The notes under the pieces: generated by a model
What the model was told of the DNA's origin: nothing
What the model saw: only the letters and a program-made list of their open reading frames with translations
Database searches by the model: none
Program-made: the position numbers and the translations under genes
NCBI GenBank assembly: GCA_030039005.1
Contig: JASHQT010000494.1
Coordinates: 1 to 21,236, forward strand
Origin: Bryobacteraceae bacterium
GTDB taxonomy: Bacteria > Acidobacteriota > Terriglobia > Bryobacterales > Bryobacteraceae
DNA: 21,236 nucleotides
Direction of reading: 5' to 3'
Shown: one piece after another, positions 15,601 to 21,236 of the stretch
Position numbering within the stretch: position 1 is the stretch's first letter
Layout: each line of letters starts with the position of its first letter

Positions 15601-15901
15601 AAACAATGCGCGCGGCGAGCGCTTCGATGCCCAGGCGAGAAATGGGCGCGAGCGCGAGCCTACCCATCGATTGCGTGGCAAGCAGCGCGGCCAGCTGCGT
15701 GACCGTGAGCGCGTGAACGCCTGCGCAGCCTTGCGGAAAAGCGTGCGACGCGATTTCGTTCGCGGCAGCGCGGGTGGGTGCAAGAATCAGAATTTCTTCG
15801 TGTGGGGATTTAGCGGCGAGGAATTCGGCAGCGCGGGAAAGCAGCGTGGCGTTGGAGCGGGAGTGAACCAGAGAGCATTGAGCTGGGGAGCACGGGGCCA
15901 C
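12680..15901 (-). CDS. addB: AddB-like PD-(D/E)XK nuclease subunit
   Basis: A 1073-residue partner of the gene downstream, ending 4 nt inside it. The C-terminus has a nuclease core: GSIDLV, then TDHKTG (Asp947, Lys949) and QPLLYAQ. Four cysteines, C789 (in SACPYRF) and C1038, C1041, C1047 (CAQCDYTAVC), are placed like the iron-sulfur cluster ligands of Bacillus AddB. The N-terminal half looks like an inactive helicase. Where AddB has a P-loop, this protein reads VHSRSNATLL, without GxxxxGKT, so ATP binding is probably lost. The GTG at 15901 is the most upstream in-frame start that fits a TATAAT box ending at 15907. Exact start is uncertain. Together with AddA it would act in recombinational repair. 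Confidence 0.85.
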   Translation of the reverse strand: MAPCSPAQCSLVHSRSNATLLSRAAEFLAAKSPHEEILILAPTRAAANEIASHAFPQGCAGVHALTVTQLAALLATQSMGRLALAPISRLGIEALAARIVYSAASGQRLPYFAPVAQTPGFARALARTITELRLESVDAPSLAAVGAPGRDLAHLMDLYEAELDERSMADFPLLLRLAAEEASRAAHRYAGLPVLLLGVPIESSSHERLLANLINSSPHVFATAITGDEAIPSLERILSTRAVDLDRTPLVATLDRVRAWLFSSEPPPIAPPDPSLLFSAPGESFECVEIARRIRALAEQGTRFDRVAILLRNVDLYQPLVEEALRRAGIRHYFSRGAARPAPAGRAFLALLACAADHCSASRFAEYLSLGQTPPLDSAGAPLAHAPQWIPADDDILTNFETPPPGVEAAQFAPEDAPPLDVPVGWEKLLVDAAVIGGRERWARRLRGLDAELHAQLRDLESEDDSLRTHVERRITQLKRLEHFALPLIELLGALPSSAAWGEWLDRLAGLAQTALRRPESVLAVLSELEPMRDVGPVSLDELYEVLSDRLTFLRVEPSKRRYGRVFVGSIEEARGRTFEVVFLPGLAEGLFPRRSLEDPLLLDEYRRKLPAGLATQEQRVAAERLLLRSAAAAASQSLIVSYPRMDIAQSRARVPSFYALEVIRAAEGRLPSLREFEKRAARAAPSRLDWPAPADPRAGIDNAEYDLASLHASLKLRGAAATGSARYLMQTNTALARSLRARGRRWRNRWTAADGIVDADAATLQALASQRLARRSYSPSSLQHFSACPYRFVLHAIFQFRPREESAHLEQMDPLTRGALFHSAQFELFRELARAHSSNLLDLVDRVLDRVAARFEEDLAPAIPRVWKSEIESVRTDLRGWLQHAVANHSEWLPLYSEFAFGLPAGPDRDPHSTKQEAVIFDGVRLRGSIDLVERHVKTGALRVTDHKTGKPPAEHPHYVGGGVHLQPLLYAQAAETLLGESVECGRLFYCTQRGGFFSIDIPLQDESRLRLRRVLDTIDHALEDGFLPAAPKTGACAQCDYTAVCGPYEEIRVKRKLPDRLDALIQIRQLP

Positions 15902-15906
15902 ACATA

Positions 15907-15912
15907 ATTATA
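15907..15912 (-). promoter_or_regulatory. TATAAT -10 box at the addB start
   Basis: A perfect TATAAT lies 5 nt before the GTG at 15901, so the transcript would be leaderless or nearly so. I see no convincing -35 at 16-18 bp. The stop codon of the decayed upstream gene is part of the box. Confidence 0.4.
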
Positions 15913-16442
15913 GGGCGTCGTAATCAACGATCGTGCGGCGTTCGCCGTTGCCGATGGAAAAATCGGAATGATCGTCAGAGCGCACCTGGACGATTGTGCT
16001 GGTCCAGTTGCCGCGTGACCCTGATAGTATTCTGTGGTGAGGCGGCCGTCGGCCAGTGAGCCGAAAGCAGAACGAAGCGTTTCGATACGCTGTCCCAGCG
16101 AGTTGTAGCGATGCAGAGGCCGGTTCATAGGATTCGATCAGGTTGCGCGCTCGTCGTACTGGAAATCGACGCGTTCACGAGAGCGCCGTTGCTGTCGTGG
16201 AAGAGCAGTTCGGCGGGACGGCCGGCTGCATCGTGGATGGTGGCAACGATGGCCGCGTTGGGCGCGGAGTAGAAGATTGGGCCGCCTTCGACCGCATAGC
16301 CGTAATGAAGTGGCCCGCGGCACGTGATGGCGCCGTCGGGACGGAACTCGACCACGCCGCGGTCCATTTTATCGACCCAGGTGCGATGCAACTCGGCGCT
16401 GCGGGCGGGGCCGCGGAGGTCCCATTTCGCGCGCCCGGCCAT
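15908..16442 (-). pseudogene. decayed YD/RHS-type repeat protein remnant
   Basis: This stretch has no intact gene but clear protein-like pieces in shifting frames on the minus strand. From 16442: residues with VEFRPDGAITCRG, APNAAIVATIHDAAGRPAEL and HDSNGALVN in one frame; then RVDFQYDER in another near 16165; LIESYEP in the third near 16140; RYNSLGQRIETLRSAFGSL and LTTEYYQG near 16040-16110; and SRGNWTSTIVQVR to VDYDAL before TAA at 15908-15910. Piece by piece it resembles YD-repeat proteins (YDERGNL, YNSLGQR). At least two frame changes and a stop or further compensating shifts are needed, so it is degraded or misassembled. It begins where the permease gene ends (TGATG). Two short open frames here (16125-16442 and 15787-16128) are fragments of it. 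Confidence 0.55.
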
Positions 16443-19080
16443 CAGTCCGTCCGGAGCGCGACCATCGGATCGGTGCGGGCGGCGGTGAGCGCGGGGATGA
16501 CCGCCGCGGCAATGGAACAGGCGGCGAGTAGCGCGGCTACGATAGCGATGGTGAACGGATCGCGCGGCGGCGTTTCAAACAGCATCGCCTGGAGCGAGCT
16601 TCCGATGAGGAGCGAACCGGCGATGCCGAGCGCGGCTCCGGCGAGCGTAAAGCGCAGGGCCGACCGTAGCACCAGCGTGGCGATATTGGCGGGCGCGGCT
16701 CCGAGGGCGATGCGAACGCCGATCTCCTGCGTGCGGCGGGCGACGAGGAAGCGGATCAACCCATAGAGTCCCGTGACCGCGAGCAGCAGCGTGATGGCGG
16801 CAAAGAGGCTGAACAGAATGGCATGAAAACGTTGTGGCACGGCAAAGTCGCGCACACGATCCTGCATGGTCATCACATCCACGGGGACGTCCGGATCGAG
16901 CGCATGGACCTGATCGCGCAGCCAGGATTCGAGGAACTGGGAGCGCAGGGGGCTGCGGATGGCAATCGCGATGTGGCGGCCGGTGATGCCTCGAAGCCAG
17001 AAGTCGGAGTACTGGTCGCGATCGATACAGAACTCGGGATCGGGCGCGCCGGCGAGCCCGGAATTACGAACGTCGGCGGCGACACCGACGATGGTATAGG
17101 TTCCCGAATTGGAAAGCGTGAGCCGCTGGCCGAGAGGATTTTCCCCGGGCAGGAGCTTGCGCGCGAGTGCTTCATTCAAGATGATCACCGGCCCGGCGTG
17201 AACGTCGGACGCGTCGAAAGGGCGGCCTTGGAGCACCGCACGTGGAACGTTCGGAAATAGCCGGACGAGACGGCGCGCCAGGGCACCATGCCGCCGACGC
17301 CGCGATCGAACGGCGGGTGTCCGGCAACGTGGAGCACGAAAAAGGGCATGGAGCGAGTTTGGCCGCCGGGAGGGATGGAGTCGGCGAGCGCGATGCTCGC
17401 GATGCCGGGCTGGCTGCGCAGGCGCTGGTCGAGACGCTCGGAAAACGCGCGAAGTCGAGCGGAGTTGTAGCTCGCGCCGAGGGTGAATTGCGCGGTGACG
17501 AGGTGCTCGGCATCCAGGCCGAGCGGCACGCTTTCCAGTTTCCACAGCGTGCGAAGCATCAGGCCCGCGGCGGTTAGCATGATGAGCGATCCGGCGATTT
17601 GCAGCGCCACCAGCGCGTCGCGCAGCGAGGTTCGGCGAAGCGATGTCGCGCGCCATCCGGTGAAGACTTCGAGCGTTGGCTGGCGGAAAGAGGGGAGCGA
17701 TCCGAAGAGCAGGCTGCTTGAGAGCGAAAGCAGCGCGGCGAACGCGAAGATACGCGGGGAAAAGTGGACTTCGGTGAGTCCGGGGATGCTGTCGGGCGCG
17801 GCGAGCAGGATGAGTTTCAGAAGCAGGAATGCGAGCGCGCAGCCGAACAAGCCGCCGCAAAAACCCAGAACGACGTTTTCGGTGATGGCGTGGCGGGCCA
17901 GCCGCAGCCGGCCTGCGCCGAGAGCCTGGCGCATGGCGAGTTCGCGCTGCCGGCTGGTGGAGCGGGCCAGCAAGAGGCTGGAGATATTCATGCAGGCGAG
18001 CAGGAGCACCGCCAGGACGGCGAGCAGCAGCACCCAGGAGGTGCGGCGGCGGTCGCCCGATTGCCAGTCGCGCAACGCGCGAACGCCGATGTGGATTTCA
18101 TTCTTGTAGGCGACGGGCGCGCCTGCAGCATCGCGCTGGAGTACGGGCTGGAGAGCGTCCACGGCTTGCGCGGGAGTCCAGCCGGGGCGTAAACGCGCGA
18201 AGGTGCGGAGCGTCATGCCGGCGTTGGGAAATACTTGCGCGGCCTCGTTCAGTTGCATGGGGAGCATGACGTCGAAGCGGCCGAGGGTCGGCATCACGAA
18301 ATCGCGCGGCAGGACTCCGATGATGGTGACGGGCGCGTTATCGAGCGAAAAAGTGCGGCCCAGAACGTTCGGCTGTCCCGCGTAGCGCGATTGCCAGAAG
18401 TTGTAGGAGAGCAGAGCGGTTAAGGGCGCGCGGAATCGATCCTCGGTGCGCGTGAAATTGCGGCCGATCAATGGTTGGACGCCGAAGAGCGGAAGATAAG
18501 TGGATTCGACGCGCACGCAAGCCAGACGTGCAGGGTTGGGCTCAGTGAGATCGCAGGGTTGATCGCCTGGGTACATCGCGGTGACGGCTTCGAACGCCGG
18601 AATGTTGCCGCGCCAGTACAGATAATCGAAGCCAAAGAGGAACTCGCGCGTTTCGATAGGCGCCTTGATTCCGTAGGCGACGATGCGATCCGGATCGCGG
18701 TAGGGTCCGGAGCGGAAGAGGACGCCATCTACCACGGTGAAGACCGCGGTGGTGGCTCCAATGCCGAGAACGAGAATAAAAAGCACCGCGAGGGAGAAGG
18801 AGGGGTTGCGGAAGAGCTGCCGGACGGCCTGATGAAGATCCTGAAGCACGCTTTCCAAGAACGGGACAATGTGAAAGCGGCGCGTGTCTTCGAGGACCAG
18901 CGTGGCGTTGCCGAATTTCTTGCGCGCGGAGTCACGGGCCTGGGGGTCGCTGAGGCCACTCTGTCGCTCGAGCGCGGCGCGCATCGCGATGTGCGACTCG
19001 ATTTCCTCGGCGATCTCGGCATTGACGCGCGAGCGCCGGAACAAAGTACGCCAGAATCGTTGCGTCCTTGCCGGTTTCAT
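16442..19080 (-). pseudogene. ADOP-type MacB/FtsX permease, frameshifted
   Basis: A long ABC permease of the Acidobacteria-type duplicated orphan permease kind. Intact parts are 19080 to about 17240 (prefix domain RRSRVNAEIAEEIESHI, TM1 SLAVLFILVLGIGATTAV, MacB core, a first FtsX set of TMs near residues 340-470) and about 17240 to 16442 (VIILNEALARKLLPGENPLGQR, a second FtsX set ending MVALRTD). The frame changes near 17240. The coding strand reads CACGTGCGGTGCTC where a member of this family would have GTGCCGGTGCTC (HVPVLQGRPF); adding one C makes 2640 nt, exactly 880 codons. So one base seems lost, by mutation or by sequence error. It starts inside the padR stop (ATGA). No ABC ATPase gene is adjacent. 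Such proteins probably act in efflux or lipid/protein release. Confidence 0.75.
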
Positions 19081-19406
19081 ACAAACCTCAGGATGCGTGT
19101 TACACCTTTGGAGACGCTTTCCCAGTTGGATTGCGCCTGTTCCAGGCGCTCGCGGCCGCCCGGGGTGAGTTTGTACACACGGGCTCGGCGGCCGTTTTCA
19201 GTTTGAACCCAGGAGGCCTTGACGAATTTATCGCGCTCCAGGCGGTGCAGGGCGGGGTAGAGCGAGCCCTCCTCCACGCGCAGCAGTCCTTCGGAGACGC
19301 TTTGGATGTGGAGCGCGATGCCGAAGCCATGGTTGGGACCGCGGGCGAGCGTTTTCAGGATCAACAGGTCGAGGGCGCCGAGGAGCGCGTCGAAGGAGCG
19401 GGCCAT
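19077..19406 (-). CDS. PadR-family transcriptional regulator
   Basis: A 109-residue winged-helix protein. Residues 8-75 are typical PadR: LLGALDLLILKTLARGPNHGFGIALHI-type first helices, VEEGSLYPALHRLERDKFV as recognition helix and the wing VQTENGRRARVYKLTPGGRERL. It is the short (subfamily-2-like) form with one C-terminal dimer helix. The permease starts inside its stop codon (ATGA), the usual arrangement for duplicated permeases in Acidobacteria, so it very likely controls that operon and itself. A palindrome just before its start is the probable operator. ATG at 19406. Confidence 0.88.
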   Translation of the reverse strand: MARSFDALLGALDLLILKTLARGPNHGFGIALHIQSVSEGLLRVEEGSLYPALHRLERDKFVKASWVQTENGRRARVYKLTPGGRERLEQAQSNWESVSKGVTRILRFV

Positions 19407-19409
19407 GCC

Positions 19410-19433
19410 CTAGATATCTAGCATAGGTGTCTA
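19410..19433. promoter_or_regulatory. probable PadR operator
   Basis: CTAGATATCTAG at 19410-19421 is a perfect 12-bp palindrome that begins 3 bp upstream of the padR ATG. A related box TAGGTGTCTA lies 13 bp away at 19424-19433. A TATGCT hexamer on the minus strand between them could be the -10, so bound PadR would block transcription or translation start. The regulatory role is inferred. Confidence 0.5.
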
Positions 19434-19483
19434 GGTGAGTCAAGCCCCGGACGAGCGGATCGCGATACAGTTGTATATGGCTC

Positions 19484-19525
19484 TTAGCTGTTAGCTATTG
19501 GCCATCGGCTACGGCGATTGGCGAT
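19484..19525 (+). repeat. heptanucleotide array 4 (TTRGCTN type), at a start codon
   Basis: Units TTAGCTG, TTAGCTA, TTGGCCA, TCGGCTA run at exact 7-bp spacing, then with one base of slip GGCGAT and TGGCGAT. The last unit runs into the ATG at 19524. It differs in sequence from CCCRRYC but shares the 7-bp period and the position before a gene. No Shine-Dalgarno sequence is visible. Confidence 0.6.
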
Positions 19526-20942
19526 GAAAGTAGCGGCACTCTTGCTTTTGGGAACTGCGGCGGTGTGGGCCGCGACGGTGGACGACACCATCGCGCTGGG
19601 CCGCAAGGCACTGGCTAACGACGGCGTGGCCACGGCGTGGAGGCTGGCGCAACAGGCCCTTCAAGACGCGCCGGATTCGGCCATGGCGCACGAGTTTGCC
19701 GGTGAAGTGCACTTCCGGCGCGGGGAAATCGGCCAAGCGGACGAGGAGTTCAAGAGCGCGGTGGAATGGAACCCGCGCCTGGCCCTGGCGTGGTTCGAAC
19801 TGGGCCGCGTGGCCGACTGCGCGGCGATGAACAAGACGGCGGTGGAGGATTTGCATCGCGCCTACCAACTGGACCCGAACAATCCGCGTATTTTGAGCGC
19901 GTGGGTCCCGCATATAAAAGGATCGGAACGCGCGGAGGCACTGAAGCGCTACGAGGCGATGGTGACGGCGGAGGGCCAACGCGGCGATTCGAAGGCGGGC
20001 GATTCAAAGGCATTAGACGCGCTGCGCGAGCAGGAGGCGCTGGCGAAGGCGCTGAACGGCCGCGTACCGACGACGCTGGCCAGTGGCTACAAAGCGACCG
20101 AATTGCCGCTCCAAGCGTTCGTCAGCGCAGCGACGCACGTGCGGACCTACGGGTTGGATGTGTTGGTGAACGGACAGCCGGTGCGGTTGGTGCTGGACAC
20201 CGGCGCCGCGGGAATCGTGCTGTCGCAAGGGGCGGCGCAGCGGGCGGGCTTGACGCGCGTGGCGGACGGGGCGGTTCACGGCATCGGCGACAACACCAAG
20301 CTGACCGGCGGATATCGCGCCATCGCGCAAAGTTTTCGCCTCGGGGACGTGGAATATCGCGACGCTTTGATCAGCGTGGCGGACCAGAATTTCGTCGGCA
20401 TTGAGGATGGGCTGATCGGGACGAACGTGATGGACGAGTTCCAGATCACGCTGGATTTCGGAGCGCGAAAGCTGCGCCTGGATCCGCTGCCGAATTATCA
20501 CGCGGGCGAAGATCTTCCGGACCGCAGCGCGGGCCCGCGGATGGCGAATGCGACGCGCGTGTTCCGGTTCGGGCACCTGCTGCTGGTGCCGGTGGGCGTC
20601 GGCAACCAGCGCGAGCGGCTCTTCGTGCTGGACACGGGCGCGGGCAGCACACTGATTTCCTATGAGCTCGCCGCGGAGGTCGGCAAGCTGGCGCGCGACG
20701 ATAAGACTGCGCTGCGCGGATTGAACGGGCGGGTGAGCGACGTCTATCAGACCGGCAACGTGGTGCTGCGATTCGCCGGATTCGAGCAGAGGAACCTGAG
20801 CATGTCGTCGTTCGATACGTGGCAACTGAGCCATTCCCTCGGCACGGAGATTTCGGGCTTTTTGGGGCTGCCGGTGCTGGACCTGTTTACGTTGACCATT
20901 GACTATATCGACGGGCTGGTGAAATTCGAGCGGAGGCAATAG
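19524..20942 (+). CDS. exported TPR and double aspartic-protease protein
   Basis: A 472-residue exported protein. A signal peptide (KVAALLLLGTAAVWA) is followed by about 130 residues of TPR-like helices (ALGRKALAND, AMAHEFAGEVHFRRGEIGQADEEF, LALAWFELGRVADCAAMNKTAVEDL) and a low-complexity link. Two retropepsin-like domains follow: the first has LVLDTGAAGIVL with Asp225, the second has FVLDTGAGSTLI with Asp370. Each single-domain site normally supplies half of an active site, so the two could pair within one chain. It would be a periplasmic or secreted protease. The ATG at 19524 is preferred over TTG at 19518 because the signal peptide begins there. The coding strand is G-rich, unlike the C-rich coding strands of its neighbours. 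Converges on the S4 gene with 15 bp between. Confidence 0.82.
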   Translation: MKVAALLLLGTAAVWAATVDDTIALGRKALANDGVATAWRLAQQALQDAPDSAMAHEFAGEVHFRRGEIGQADEEFKSAVEWNPRLALAWFELGRVADCAAMNKTAVEDLHRAYQLDPNNPRILSAWVPHIKGSERAEALKRYEAMVTAEGQRGDSKAGDSKALDALREQEALAKALNGRVPTTLASGYKATELPLQAFVSAATHVRTYGLDVLVNGQPVRLVLDTGAAGIVLSQGAAQRAGLTRVADGAVHGIGDNTKLTGGYRAIAQSFRLGDVEYRDALISVADQNFVGIEDGLIGTNVMDEFQITLDFGARKLRLDPLPNYHAGEDLPDRSAGPRMANATRVFRFGHLLLVPVGVGNQRERLFVLDTGAGSTLISYELAAEVGKLARDDKTALRGLNGRVSDVYQTGNVVLRFAGFEQRNLSMSSFDTWQLSHSLGTEISGFLGLPVLDLFTLTIDYIDGLVKFERRQ

Positions 20943-20957
20943 CGGTCCAATACTGAA

Positions 20958-21236
20958 CTAGGGGCGGCCGCGAAGTCGGTTGATCTCGCGGCGGTCGCGC
21001 TTGGAGGGTTTCCCGAAGCGCGTGGTTTCGAAGCTGGGTATGGCTTTCCGCGCTTCGGCCAATTTGCGGCGCGATTCGCGGCTTTCTTCGGTTTCGCGAT
21101 AGAGCGCCTGTGCCACGGGCGCGGGGCCGCGCATATCGCTCAAGCCCAAGACCTCGATTTGGAATTCGCCGCTGTCGTTTTTCACCTGCAGCATTTCGCC
21201 GAGGTGAAGGTCGCGCGCGGGTTTGACGAGCTGGCC
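20958..21236 (-). CDS. S4-domain RNA-binding protein, 3' part (Hsp15-like)
   Basis: The gene runs off the right edge; 92 codons plus the stop are visible. The visible start reads GQLVKPARDLHLGE, the end of an S4 fold, then VKNDSGEFQIEVLGLSDMRGPAPVAQALYRETEES, a helix and a basic tail, RFGKPSKRDRREINRLRGRP. This is the C-terminal half of S4 proteins of the Hsp15 (HslR) kind, which bind 50S ribosomal subunits carrying nascent chains. The S4 core's N-terminal part is outside the window. An internal ATG at 21194 is not the likely start because the frame continues upstream with conserved residues. Confidence 0.8.
   Translation of the reverse strand, partial: GQLVKPARDLHLGEMLQVKNDSGEFQIEVLGLSDMRGPAPVAQALYRETEESRESRRKLAEARKAIPSFETTRFGKPSKRDRREINRLRGRP

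Noticed and set aside
15787..16128. A separate 113-aa gene overlapping addB
   Set aside because: Only its first 35 or so residues look like protein. After that the YD-like sequence continues in another frame, so it is part of the decayed gene.

Overview
The window reads as chromosomal DNA of a high-GC, Gram-negative soil-type bacterium, most likely Acidobacteriota of the Solibacter/Bryobacter type. This is inferred from gene content, not from a marker gene. The pointers are a PadR regulator overlapping a long duplicated MacB/FtsX permease without its own ATPase, a DUF1592/DUF1552 secreted pair followed by a secreted DinB protein, a PEP-CTERM protein, and an AddAB-like helicase-nuclease pair.

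Layout. Positions 1-2251 (+) look imported by eye (lower GC, different codon use). They hold an IS1-like DDE transposase, an unknown small protein overlapping it by 4 nt, a small ribbon-helix-helix protein overlapping that, and a membrane-anchored dCTP deaminase/dUTPase-fold protein. A strong-looking promoter inside an inverted repeat precedes the transposase and predicts a leaderless mRNA. A hairpin at 2347-2371 separates this block from genes on the minus strand: a PEP-CTERM protein (2386-3096), a small P-loop ATPase (3240-3782) and a Flp-type pilin (3808-4023).

Positions 4272-9258 (+) hold a phage/ICE-like D5-type ATPase without a primase, then three overlapping or adjacent genes for exported proteins: DUF1592-type protein, DUF1552 protein and DinB. 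Three heptanucleotide tandem arrays of the form CCCRRYC lie upstream of, inside and at the end of the ATPase gene.

Positions 9240-15901 (-) are an addB-addA pair with a 4-nt overlap, a predicted RecBCD-like end-resection nuclease. Upstream is a decayed YD/RHS-type remnant (15908-16442) and the padR-permease operon (16442-19406, -). That permease is interrupted by an apparent single-base deletion. The window ends with a secreted TPR/double aspartic-protease protein (19524-20942, +), whose start codon abuts a second kind of heptamer array, and the 3' part of an S4-domain RNA-binding protein (20958-21236, -).

I see no rRNA, tRNA or CRISPR. The best candidates for something new are the heptamer arrays placed at gene starts and stops, the transposase/unknown/RHH module, and the TM-anchored dUTPase-fold protein lacking the deaminase glutamate.
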